A DNA stretch of 64,000 bases from contig NXFV01000755.1 of assembly GCA_002803225.1 (NCBI GenBank), positions 25,239 through 89,238 of the forward strand. The letters run 5' to 3'. This document shows positions 1 through 10,061 of the stretch, in pieces (position 1 is the first letter of the stretch; each line of letters opens with the position of its first letter). The DNA comes from Gamarada debralockiae (taxonomy: Eukaryota; Ascomycota; Leotiomycetes; Helotiales; Hyphodiscaceae). The notes beneath the pieces were generated by a model. That model saw only the letters and a list, made by a program, of their open reading frames with translations, did no database searches and had not been told where the DNA came from. Made by a program: the position numbers and the translations under genes.

Positions 1-257
1 GTGTGGCTCTCAGAAAGTAGGAAATCGTAACAACTGCCTTCTACTAGGATCCGCTGTTGGCGAAATGGGTTTCGTGACTTTTCATAAAGTGAGGTGATAA
101 ATTGAGACTAGAACATGCTGAGCTACGAGTTACCGATATTGTGAAGTACTGGGAGAACACAGTGGTAAGATGGACTCATTTCTCCCAACTCCCCAGACTT
201 CCCATATACTAACTTCAACAACCTGATTACGCTCAACGACATCTACTTCCGTCAACC
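1..257. other. Window edge and downstream flank of the DUF1203 gene
   Basis: No open frame with recognisable coding content is visible here. The stretch lies downstream of the stop codon of the minus-strand DUF1203 gene and probably contains its 3' untranslated region. Confidence 0.5.
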
Positions 258-725
258 TCACATCTCACCCCTCTCAACCCTTACAGCAAAACATCCAGGT
301 CCCGAATAATGCACATGCAGATACCCAACCTTCTCATCCGCAAACATCTGCCTGGCCTTCTCCACCAGCCCATCACCCTGCAAAGTCGTAAAATCAACCA
401 TCATATGTTCTCCATCATACGCTCTCAAACTCAACAATCTCTTCCTCTGCTGCTCAGACACCTCGGTGCTTGAGTATTTCGTACAATCGTGAGCATGGAT
501 GAAGATAGGTCCAGGTCCTTGATATGGACTGTCTTTGGCGTCTGCCGGGAATGGATTGTAGGGAATCAAGTACATGGTATCGCCAATTTGACCATCGGAC
601 AAGCAGCGACGACAGGGGAAGCTGCCGGGCTTGTCGACCGTATGGATTACGAGTTGGGAAGGAGGCGGAAGGACGATTGGTTCTGGGAGTGGAACCCATT
701 TGAGGGTGGTGGGAGAGACTTGCAT
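258..725 (-). CDS. DUF1203 family protein
   Basis: This is a single uninterrupted frame of 155 residues. The central part (about residues 38-90) has the pattern of the DUF1203 family: paired cysteines in CRRCLSDGQIGD, then a YNPFPADAKDSPYQGPGPIF segment and a histidine/cysteine pair in IHAHDC. The C-terminal half keeps the family's YDGEHM and VGYLHVHYSGPGC segments. The family is widespread in bacteria and fungi; its function is not established, and I infer none. The ATG at 725 is the first in frame and gives a normal length for the family. There is no signal peptide or membrane segment. It has no obvious functional link to its neighbour. Confidence 0.85.
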   Translation of the reverse strand: MQVSPTTLKWVPLPEPIVLPPPSQLVIHTVDKPGSFPCRRCLSDGQIGDTMYLIPYNPFPADAKDSPYQGPGPIFIHAHDCTKYSSTEVSEQQRKRLLSLRAYDGEHMMVDFTTLQGDGLVEKARQMFADEKVGYLHVHYSGPGCFAVRVERGEM

Positions 726-2035
726 TGTTTCGGTAGTTGTTGCCTAGGAACGTTGTTAGATATGAATTCAGCACTTAAGGGAGTAGAACCATGTTTACCA
801 CCTTGTTATCCTGAAGGTATTGAATGTGCGTTTGATAATTTTCTCGACCTTGGGACTTTGGTGTTTGTGTTGGTTCAATTTCGTGGGAGGACTGCAGCTT
901 ATATACCACTTTGAATTCTTAATCATGACTTCCTTTTTTTCGGCAGACAGAAATTTGAAAGCAATGTATGTCATAGTGCCAATGTTTAATTGTTTCTGAA
1001 TTGACGAGTTATGGTCGAGTAACTCAAATACGCCGCAGAGAATGGGAGCCCTGTGATTGGTCACTTCGGCCACAGTTGCAAAGCGCTCTGAAATCATGGC
1101 GCTGAATTGACCAATTGTATATTAACAAGATATTCAGTGATGGACGCATGAACAGGGCACGGAAATCGTAATAATTTCAATGAATTGAAAGATTCCAGAC
1201 TTCAGCCTTTACGCCGTTCCGAAAATCTAACATTCATCGCAGCGCATTAGAGCAATCCTGACCAGGTTTTGCGACGAGGAGGCTGCTCTGCTATGGTAAG
1301 TAATATGGCCCTGAAAAGGATCTAGGCTTGAATGAAAGCCATGTCGTGCTGAGTTTTTCAGAATCGCGCGATTTTGAAAACCGCCGGCGAATGGCAGTGC
1401 CAGAGGAATGTCTGGAAGAAAATCGCATCCAAACTTCAATGAGAAGTATTTTGAGAATCTATAGGTGCATTTCGACTGAAATACTACAGTAACAAACTTT
1501 TGGTGTCTCAATTTTTCCAGTTTGTTCCTAAATCCTCAGAACATGACCTGGCGACCGCAGACAAGGGCTGCTAATGAATTCAAATGGCAGCAGTTTGAGA
1601 GTGGGAAATTCGTAGGAACTGGCTCGAAGTATATAGAAGAGATTCGTCTGTTGGGAGGATGAAACGCTCGATATTTTGCGACATGAGAATTTTTATATTT
1701 AACCACACACTTGGTCTTCCTCGTCCTCCGTACGAGTGAAAAAGTCGTCACTACCCGAAGGTCTCCGTCTTCTCAGCATGTTTGTGGATTGCAAATGTTC
1801 ATCGATTATTCCCATTCAGAGGCTGTTCAATATGGCAAAGTTGTCGATGCCATGAATTGAGCCCTGACGAGCATCAGGGCATGAGAGAGATTGTCAGACA
1901 ACTGGCTCAAAGTTGCAGCGCACCGAAGCCGTGAAGTCGGGGGAGACAAACACCTCAACAACGTGGACGAGAAGCAATCTCAGGCACGTACATTACTCCC
2001 GTTACAAGTCAATAACTCAATTCTTTAGATACAAA
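726..2035. other. Intergenic region without a recognised gene
   Basis: Short open frames occur on both strands but none shows a domain, a signal peptide or a plausible intron structure. The right part should hold the promoter of the lipid-droplet-type hydrolase starting at 2036. A TATA-like or other motif that I would trust is not visible. Confidence 0.5.
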
Positions 2036-3201
2036 ATGTCCTCTTACAACATTGTCAGGACACCTTCAACGGTCTCCTTCCGCCCAATTTCTGAGAATCC
2101 ACGTGCCTCCTACCACCTGATGTTCTTCATCACGGGTAACCCAGGACTCATCTCCTACTATACCACTTTCCTCTCAACTCTCCACCAACTTTTGTCCCAT
2201 ACCTCTACCAAGTCAAGTTCGGATGTCTTCCATATCTACGGCCAATCTCTCGCCGGCTTCGAGCAGAATGACCAGCCTCCAGCATCCACCTCCGTTCCGT
2301 ACAGTCTCGAGGACCAGATCGACATCCTCCAACAAGCCCTGAACGATCAAAACATCCTATCTGGCCCACGACAAGGCCAATCATATGACAGTATCATCCT
2401 CATCGGACATTCAGTTGGCACGTACCTCATTATGGAGATCCTCAACCGCCTGCGAAAGTTCTCATCACCGCTCAACGTGAAAGCCGGTATCCTGCTCTTT
2501 CCAACAGTCACGCATCTAGCAAAAAGCCCAACCGGTATGAAATTCAGTAGTTTCTTCCGCATTCCAGGATTTCCGAGAGCATTGAGCGTCGCTGCAAAGG
2601 TGTTGCTGTGGCCAATGCCTAGGCCGGCGTTGAAATGGCTGGTTGGTCTCGTGACGGGGATGCCAGAGGATGGCGCCGAAATAACTACGAAGTTCTTGAC
2701 GAGCAGTATGGGCATTTGGCAAGCATTGTGAGTATTACTGATATCTGCCGAGCACAATATTAATTTTTGTTGTAGACACATGGCGAAAGACGAGCTCGAA
2801 AGTATCACGGAGGATAAATGGGATGAGGATATTTGGGGTATTGAACATGCAGATTCTGAAAGCAGGACTGAAATCCCAAAGCTCATTTTCTACTTTGGAG
2901 AACATGTGAGTCGCTGGGGTTGGGTCCGTTCTGATCAGAAGTTCATACAACTTAGGACCATTGGGTATCGAATCATATTCGAGATGAATTGATAACCGCC
3001 AGAGGGAAGGGAGAAGGAGAAGTCTTGAGTTCGAAGCCGCTCATGTTGATAGATGACAATGAAGTTCCACATAGCTTCTGCATTGGTAAGTCGTTCAAAC
3101 TGACACCACCTGGAAGAACCTAACTGGTATCAGAGCACAGTGAACAGATTGCAGAGAAGGTTAAACTGTGGATTTATGATATTATAGAAGCCTCGCGATA
3201 A
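2036..3201 (+). CDS. Lipid droplet-associated hydrolase (LDAH/C2orf43-like, DUF2305)
   Basis: Four exons: 2036-2727, 2776-2905, 2956-3085 and 3134-3201, with GT-AG introns of 48-50 nt that restore one frame. The N-terminal part has the family signature FFITGNPGLISYY, and the alpha/beta-hydrolase nucleophile elbow GHSVG places the catalytic serine at residue 126. The last exons supply the C-terminal region ending with a His-Ser-Phe-Cys segment (HSFCI), which fits the position of the catalytic histidine in this family. The family sits on lipid droplets and is thought to act on sterol or neutral-lipid esters; substrate here is inference. An upstream in-frame ATG at 1913 exists, but 2036 (MSSYN) is the better start because it matches the usual short N-terminus. 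A promethin-like lipid-droplet protein is encoded 2.6 kb downstream. Confidence 0.88.
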
Positions 3202-3259
3202 TAGATTCACGGATATAGCAGTACACTGTGTTGCATTTGGTGGAGGCTGTACAGGTCAT

Positions 3260-5272
3260 GTGCCATCCATTTTCCCGCCAATGGCCGAAAAAGCAATCGC
3301 TCAGCCTCGCGTTGAAACAATCAAGATATCGATTCCTCATCGCCCCTTATCTCTTCCTTCGTCCCTTCATCATGTAAAGGATTTACGGAATCTTCCAAAC
3401 TATCAACTGCTAACAATGCCACTTGTCGCAGAGAAAACTTACACCTACTCTCCACTCCTCGTCCCGGATGGCATACGGTTTGTGATTCTACATCCGGCAC
3501 AGCAATTCGCGGATCTACTTAAGATCAATCTTCTCCGCACAAACCTAAGCCGAAAGACTCCATACGAAGCCTTGTCATATACATGGGGTGACCCGGCTAC
3601 CTCGCGATCAATCGCGGTGCACCACACGCGCAGCCAACGACTACAGAAACTCTCAATCACAGAAAATCTGGAAGCAGCTCTAAGACATCTACGGTATACT
3701 AGGCAAAAGCAGGATTTTGTGGGTCGATGCACTGTCTATTAACCAAGGAGATTTGGAGGAGAGAAGCCAACAGGTGATGCGGATGGGGAACATTTTCAGC
3801 CAAGCCAAAAATGTCTGTATATGGCTTGGTCCAGCTGCAGAATGGAGTGACGAAGCTATGGAATTTGTGGACCAAGTCTCTCACCTTGGGAGACTCGATC
3901 AGCTCGTTTCCGATCCAAACTCTATCAAGGATTGGAAGGCTCTTGCTGCGCTTATGAGGAGGCCTTGGTTTTCTCGCCGTTGGGTCATTCAAGAGATAGC
4001 CTTTGCTAGACAAGCGACTGTTCACTGTGGGATGAAACGAACGAAATGGTCGGATTTCGCGGATGCTGTGGCACTCTACGGGGAGAAGTTTGATGCGATT
4101 AGCAATCTCGTTGGCCCGACTGGGACCAGGGAGCTCAGAGATGACGTCTGCAAAGGTGTCGCGGCGCATGCACTTGTTACGGTCCTCAATTCCACCATCC
4201 GGAAAGCCGCTGACGGACGAGTCGTGGAGAGAATCTGTACTATGGATACATTAATGGCCAATATAGCTACTTTCCAGGTCACCAATCCCCGGGATGCGGT
4301 CTACGCTATCATAACCCTTCTCAAAGATGTACGGCTACCGATCGAATCGCCTGTGGATTACAATAAATCGGTTGCTCAGATTTGCAAGGATTTGATTCAA
4401 CACACCATTCTTGAAGATGGTTGTTTGGATGTAATCTGTCGGCCCTGGGCTCCCATCTTTCCAGATATGCCGTCATGGATTCCACAGGTTTCTGGCCACG
4501 CGTTCGCCGCAGATGACAGAGGTTACTATCGTCGAATCAATGCCGATAGTCTCGTGGGACGCCCAAAGCGAAGTATCTACAGTGCTTCCTGGACTAAACA
4601 AGCCATTGGACAATTCTGTGACGAGGGGCAAGGGTTTATTTTGACCGTGAAAGGACTTGAACTAGACACCATATTTCCCTGGAGGAGCCGACTTCGGATG
4701 GTATCATCCCTGGAGATTGGATTGAAGTATTGATGGAGATTGCAGAGAAACGTGGGGAGGAGAGCCGCGGGGACGGTGACAGGCCATCAAGCTACATGCC
4801 CGAATGGAGTTACATCCCAGATTTATTCTGGAGGACTCTAGTTGCTGATCGAGGTCCTGATGGGAATGCACCTCCAGGTTGGTATCGTCGAGCTTGCGAA
4901 GAGGTATACATACGTAACGATGGCGGTGATTATTGCGATTGGGATACGGCTTCCATGATAGAAGACCCTCTTGAGGAAGGGAGTTCTTCCACCATCACAG
5001 CATTCCTTCAAAGGGTGCAATCCGTCACTTGGAACAGAAGACTAGTAGTCACACGACGTCGCTCTGTTGGTATTGTTCCTACAAATGTTCAGCCGGGCGA
5101 CAAGGTGTGCATACTCTTTGGATGCAGCGTGCCTGTAATACTCCGCGAACGTGAAAACGGATGCGACGAGTTCATCGGCGAGTGCTACCTTAACAGCTTG
5201 GAGGGAGTCATGGACGGTCTGGATAGAATTAAGGAAGGCCGATACGACTTCAAAGAATTCAACCTGAAATGA
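3260..5272 (+). pseudogene. HET-domain (heterokaryon incompatibility) gene with two frameshifts
   Basis: The HET domain is clear: YEALSYTWGD, then ITENLEAALRHLR, then LWVDALSINQGDLEERSQQV and a WLGPAAEWSDEA segment. It is followed by the usual variable C-terminal half with FWRTLVADRGPDG near 4830. The reading frame changes twice. Around 3708-3714 the first part (frame of 3260, likely start at the ATG 3413) moves to the frame of RILWVDAL; only a 19-nt gap could be called an intron there, too short to be spliced. Around 4684-4690 it moves again, from the frame ending at 4733 to the frame ending at 5272, again without a usable intron. Either the gene is inactivated or the assembly has two indels. 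HET proteins trigger death or growth arrest on non-self fusion, and inactive alleles are common. Confidence 0.8.
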
Positions 5273-5843
5273 TCACTCAACGACTCTCTACACATGCTTC
5301 GCACTCTCTCCCCCGGCGTCCTCCTCGTCTCAGCAACAAGCTCGTGCAGCCAGGAAGAACGGTCTGGCTAGCCCTTATCAGCCCTGACTGTAGATATTGA
5401 TTGGTATTGAGGAAAGTAATTAGTAAGACACTCAGAACTAATTCGGCGGCGAGACACAAATGGTTATACATTGCCCGGCACTTGTCCTTGATAAGGGGAA
5501 TGCTCCGGAAGTTGGTGACAAATTCTCGATCGCAAGGCTGAAAGGCTGAAGACTGATTAAGATGTGCATCGAGTATAACAAGTCTTGCAAAGCAAAAGGA
5601 GAGAATTAAATGTTTTCGTTAAGTAATATCATCCATAATCCATTTAACGCGTGCAAATTGCCCACTTCGAAACTTATATATGTCTCGTAAAGTCCGACCA
5701 AAGAAACGCCCAATTATCCCTCCATTAGTATTATGAACTCCCTATATATCCCGTTCAATTCCAATTCCCACAACCCTTCATCCGTAACCTATTTCCCCAT
5801 CCAAAGAACCTTAACCCCTTCCTCTCCTTCCATTTCCGGGACC
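5273..5843. other. Intergenic region between convergent genes
   Basis: The HET gene ends at 5272 and the promethin-like gene ends at 5844 from the other side, so this is shared 3' flank. It is pyrimidine-rich between about 5700 and 5843. The open frame running rightward from 5733 is antisense to the promethin-like gene and has no coding features. Confidence 0.5.
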
Positions 5844-6555
5844 TCACTGCCCATCAACAACCTCCCCACTATTCATCCACCCATCACTCTTATTAACCAC
5901 TGCCTTCTTCCCATTCGGCAATCCCACCTCCGCCTTGCCTCTCACGTTGATCGGCACAATATTATACACCCATCTCGCTACCAAAAAGCTGGTCACAGCC
6001 CAGATCCAAACCGCGATTCCTAGCGAAACGGTGATGAAGAGGGTAGGGACGAGGAAGAGAAGCGCGACGCCGATCCACTAGATCACCGGGGAGTTAGTGA
6101 TGTCCCAATCAAGACTATTTTAAGAGCAAACGGAGTGGTTTTTCGCTGTATGGGGAAGGAACGGGAGTAAACGCGAGTGAGAGTGGGAGGCGGGAAAGCG
6201 AAGATCTGATTGTCTTACAAAGAGTGAGAAGACGATGGCGGTTATGAGGGAGAGGAGCAGTGTGCCGATTGTGAAGGAGAGGAAGAGCGCGAGTGGTGTG
6301 AAGGAGAGGACGAGTTGGATGAAGAGGAATGTCTAGAGCGGGGAGTGGTTAGCTTGCGGTTTAGAGTTTGATTTTTCGGGTTTGGAGTGCGTAGAAGGAT
6401 TTGGGAGAAGGAGAGCTTACGGCGAGGAGAGGTTGCTCATTAGTAAAAGTCCCGACATTGTTGTAGAAGCGTCCGCGAGTATCAGAGCTTACGACGCGAT
6501 CCACGAACTGTTGAGCGCGCGCGAAGATACCGGAGGCACGTTGTTGAATTGCCAT
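5844..6555 (-). CDS. Promethin/LDAF1-like lipid-droplet membrane protein (LDO16-type)
   Basis: Three exons on the minus strand: 6555-6421, 6332-6219 and 6077-5844, all meeting at codon borders, give 160 residues. After a polar N-terminus (RGRFYNNVGTFTNEQPLLA) come two long hydrophobic hairpins: residues about 46-83 (including PLALFLSFTIGTLLLSL) and about 84-120 (GVALLFLVPTLFITVSLGIA), then WAVTSFLVARWVYNIVP and a polar tail. Order and spacing fit the promethin family, which in yeast (LDO16) and animals (LDAF1) works with seipin at endoplasmic-reticulum/lipid-droplet contact sites. Assignment rests on this pattern, not on a search. No single open frame covers the gene, so it is easily missed by ORF calling. 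The promoter lies right of 6555. Confidence 0.78.
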
Positions 6556-6972
6556 TCTCGATGATCGATTATCAATTCTTTAGACGGCGATGAAAGGATT
6601 GAGAGGAGTTGGGGGAGTTTATGGGAGATTGGTTGGCATTGTTGTGTCGGCTGGAAAGACCCAAGTTTCTTGAGCTGCAGCTTACTCTGGGAGCTACAGC
6701 TCCTCCGCCTCGGAATGACGAGCTTCACGTGATTTCGAGATGTTCAAGGTCCAATGATTGGAGAACGTGAAATCAAGGGAGAAGCAATTATTTGATGGGA
6801 AGAGATGTTATGAAGTGTAGTTCTGGAGTTAGAACATGTTGAGCTGCCGGGTAATAATTCGAATTATCCAAATCTCTCACAATCGTCGGCAGAAGCAAAG
6901 CTCAAACCCCCCTCTTTCCAATACCAGAATCAATCTCCCCATGATTGAAGTGGTTTTTTCTTCGACACAGTT

Positions 6973-7615
6973 TTACTTGCTCTTAAAGTAATTGCAAGCA
7001 ATGACAGGTCCCAGCTTAGCCTCCTTCTCAAAAGCCCCCAAATCATACCTCATCCTCGGCCAAATACCCATGTGCTTTCCTCCGGCCGGAGCGTATTTCT
7101 TGGCATCAAAGCCCTCTGGCTGCTCATATAGCATGAAAACATAGCGATGGGATGCACTTGGTGGAGGTGGTGCTGGAGCAGCGTAATTGGCTATAAAGGG
7201 GGTTCCAGAAGCAACCAGCTTAGATGTTCCGTCTGCGGCTGGTTCAGGCTTGAGACCTGGTTGAATCCTGGCGAGAAGTTTAGTGCTAAGTCGAGGCAAT
7301 ACCGAGTAGAGGCGATTTTTACCAGTGAAGAGCTGGACCCAAGATGTCGAAAGAGGGGAATGGCGCATCGATGTCAAGACCGATGACCATGTAGATCCCG
7401 CTCGTCACATTGAAAAATAGCTCTGGGGGAGCTTGAGCCTCTAAATTTGCTAATCAGCTTCATAAAGTCTACTCAAGTGGCTGCCCAAACCTACCAGCTT
7501 TTGGAATCTCTTGCCCTGGCGTGACTTTGTGGGGGCCGACTGTCAAGCCCAGGATCTTTGACGGGTCATTCTTGATGAGAGACAATGCAGCCTCAACGCT
7601 TTTCTTGTCAGGCAT
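6973..7615 (-). CDS. Phosphatidylethanolamine-binding protein (PEBP) family
   Basis: Three exons: 7615-7495, 7440-7323 and 7267-6973. Splicing creates the two PEBP anion-pocket motifs: DIDAPFPSFDILGP (canonical DPDAPS) and LHWIQPGLKP (canonical GPxLHW), the latter built across the second intron. The C-terminal half has YVFMLYEQPEGF and a conserved WPRMRYDLGAF segment. The product is about 177 residues, normal for the family. There is no signal peptide, so it is probably cytosolic. PEBP proteins bind phospholipids or act as protease or kinase inhibitors (yeast Tfs1); the role here cannot be told from sequence. The start at 7615 opens with MPDKKSVEAAL, typical of fungal members. Confidence 0.88.
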
Positions 7616-8930
7616 GATGGGAAGGTGCTATTTGTGGAGCATTAACAAATCTCCAGATTAGTTTGATACTTATATTTTAGCATTCAAGCTCTCAAGATCA
7701 AGGTCAAAGTCCTCCACCTTGAGTCGGTGGCCGGAGATAAATAGTTCTTGCGATATGTCCGCCTTGCTTGATCAGTGATAGCACAACACGCCTCACTCTG
7801 TGAATACAACGTGCGTGATGAAATCTGACCACTGAAGTACTTAGCTTCGTGCAGTAATTAAAACACCTGCATTCATCAAAAGGGTGTTCCCGCATTTCGC
7901 ATGGCTCGTACTATCACCGCAATCTCCGAAAACGTTGCCGACTCCCGACATTTATATCGAAGCTGCCATTTCCAGAGAAACTTCACTGCGAAGAGGAATG
8001 TCTTGCTCCAGCCCCCATGTTGCATGCCTTGCTTGCGCCTGTAGCACCAATGTACGGGATCCTCCCGGAGTCCGATAGTAGATTGCTGTGGGGATCGCAG
8101 ATAAGAAGATGTTGAACACTGGGAACAATAGAATGAAAACATCTTCGAGAAGCCCATTCACTCGCGTTCAAAGCAACGGGAGCATCGAACCTAGCAGCCC
8201 AGGGAACTCAAGGCGAGGACGCAGCATAGAAAGAAGAGAGGCACGAAGGTGTCCCAGCATATCAATGGGGCTTTGAATGCCCCTGACATGGGCCCTTCAT
8301 ATTTTGAGGCTCATTCAACAAGCTTTCTGTCTAGCTGCCAGTGATTAAGCTTAAACAACCGGGCCACTGTGCCCATTTCAGTTGCTCCGCAAGAATAAAA
8401 ATTAGGCCAGAAGAAGAGAAAGAGGCAATTATCCGCGGCGACATGCAGGGAAATGGATCTGAATTCGAATCTGGCAAATTACCCCGTAACACTGTCCACA
8501 TCCATCGAGGTGCAGGTACTTTACCTTCATTTGCCCTCCCCTCTTGAGATTTCTATGATGAAGCTCTCATCACAGTTGGACAATCTTTCCTTGGTTGGAC
8601 AAAAGATGGAAAGAAAAGAGGTTAGAAGGGGTTGTGTTGGATCCAGTTTAGCGGGTCGGCTATTGGTGCGGACCGTGTCGGCGACTGCTCTGAAAATTCT
8701 CCGTCAGCCAGACGTGCCACCACTATGAACACCCCACCTTGCATGCATACCCCACCATCGTCATGCTGCAGGAGTGACATTTTGCGGGTTGAGCTTCCAT
8801 CAATTATGTAAGGTCGTATTCAACAGAGCACAAGTGTCTCCTCTCTCTTCCATATAATCTCCTCTCCTCTCCTCCTTTAACAACAAACAATTCAATTCCT
8901 CTATCTTTCCACTGCAATCAGCTCACCAAA
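7616..8930. other. Divergent intergenic region, no gene seen
   Basis: This separates the PEBP gene (leftward) from the oxidoreductase gene (rightward) and should contain both promoters. A strong CT-rich stretch (about 8838-8880, with repeated CTCCTCTC) lies just upstream of the oxidoreductase start, a usual feature of fungal promoters. Short open frames here have no recognisable content. Confidence 0.5.
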
Positions 8931-10061
8931 ATGGCAAGCAAAACATACAATGTTGGCGTGATAGGCTATGGGTATGTACCTCCCTCTACTACCTTCAATC
9001 ACACAGCTAACCTTCATAGCATGTCTGCCAAAGTCTTCCACATCCCCCTCATCACCGTCACACCCTCCTTCAAGCTTCACTCCATCGTCCAACGAACCCC
9101 AAAGCCCAACGACGATGCCTCGAAAGACCATCCTACGGCAAAGATCTACCACTCCGCAGACGTCATGTTCGCAGACAACTCAGTCGATATCATCGTCATA
9201 ACCACAACGCCCGACACACACTTCTCCTTCACAAAAACTGCACTTGAAGCCGGAAAGCATGTCATCGTCGAGAAACCCTTCGTGCCTACCTCCGCAGAAG
9301 CACAAACACTTGTCGACATCTCGACCAAGACTGGGAAGTTGATCTGTGTTTACCAGAATCGCCGCTGGGATACGGATTTCTTGACTGTGCAACAATTGAT
9401 CAAGGATGACACGATTGGAAGGGTCGTGGAGTTCGAGACTCATTTCGATCGGTACAAGCCTGTGAGGCCAGAGACTTGGAAGGGTACATTGAGCATGGAC
9501 TATGCTGGAGGAGTGATTTATGATTTGGGCACACATTTGATTGATCAGGCATACGTGTTATTCGGCCTGCCTCAGACTGTCACTACGCTCTTCACCAATC
9601 AGCGAAATGATGGAGAAGCAGAACCGGATAGTTTCACGGCCTTGTTAGGCTATGGCCCTGGAGGCCCACTGGTCACGGCCAAAGCTGGCGTGATGAGTAT
9701 CGAGAGCGAGCAACTGCGATTCTGGGTTCGTGGGACGAAAGGAAGTTTCCGAAAGTGCCACTTGGATGTCCAAGAGGATCAATTGAAAGCGGGCCAGATG
9801 CCAGGGGACAAGAACTTTGGCATTGAGAGCGAGGGCATGTCAGGGACGTTGACAGTGATTGAGGCTGAGAAGCCGAAGAGCAAGGTGTTGAAGAATGTAG
9901 AGCCGAAAACGTATGCTAGTTTGTATGCGGGCTTTGCGAAGGCTATTGAGCGCGATGGTGAGGCTGCTGTTCCTGTCAAGGCAAGCGAGGCCAGGGACGT
10001 GTTGAGGGTTATTGAGGCCGCGAGGGAGAGTGCTAAGAGTGGGAAGACGGTTGCTCTTTAA
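8931..10061 (+). CDS. Gfo/Idh/MocA family NAD(P)-dependent oxidoreductase
   Basis: Two exons: 8931-8971 and 9020-10061. Removing the 48-nt intron joins the Rossmann start VGVIGYG to MSAKVFHIPLI, giving the family's GxGxxxxxH-like arrangement. The nucleotide-binding domain ends with VIVEKPF, the EKP motif whose lysine is catalytic. The C-terminal alpha/beta domain carries GGVIYDLGTHLIDQA, the DxxxHxxD segment containing the catalytic histidine. The spliced product is about 360 residues, normal for the family. Such enzymes act on sugars, polyols or their derivatives; the substrate is not predictable from this sequence. The unspliced open frame retains the intron and would break the dinucleotide-binding loop. 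Confidence 0.92.
   Translation: MASKTYNVGVIGYGYVPPSTTFNHTANLHSMSAKVFHIPLITVTPSFKLHSIVQRTPKPNDDASKDHPTAKIYHSADVMFADNSVDIIVITTTPDTHFSFTKTALEAGKHVIVEKPFVPTSAEAQTLVDISTKTGKLICVYQNRRWDTDFLTVQQLIKDDTIGRVVEFETHFDRYKPVRPETWKGTLSMDYAGGVIYDLGTHLIDQAYVLFGLPQTVTTLFTNQRNDGEAEPDSFTALLGYGPGGPLVTAKAGVMSIESEQLRFWVRGTKGSFRKCHLDVQEDQLKAGQMPGDKNFGIESEGMSGTLTVIEAEKPKSKVLKNVEPKTYASLYAGFAKAIERDGEAAVPVKASEARDVLRVIEAARESAKSGKTVAL

Noticed and set aside
3694..3712. A 19-nt intron that would repair the HET gene
   Set aside because: GT and AG are present, but fungal introns this short are not spliced; a frameshift is the simpler explanation.
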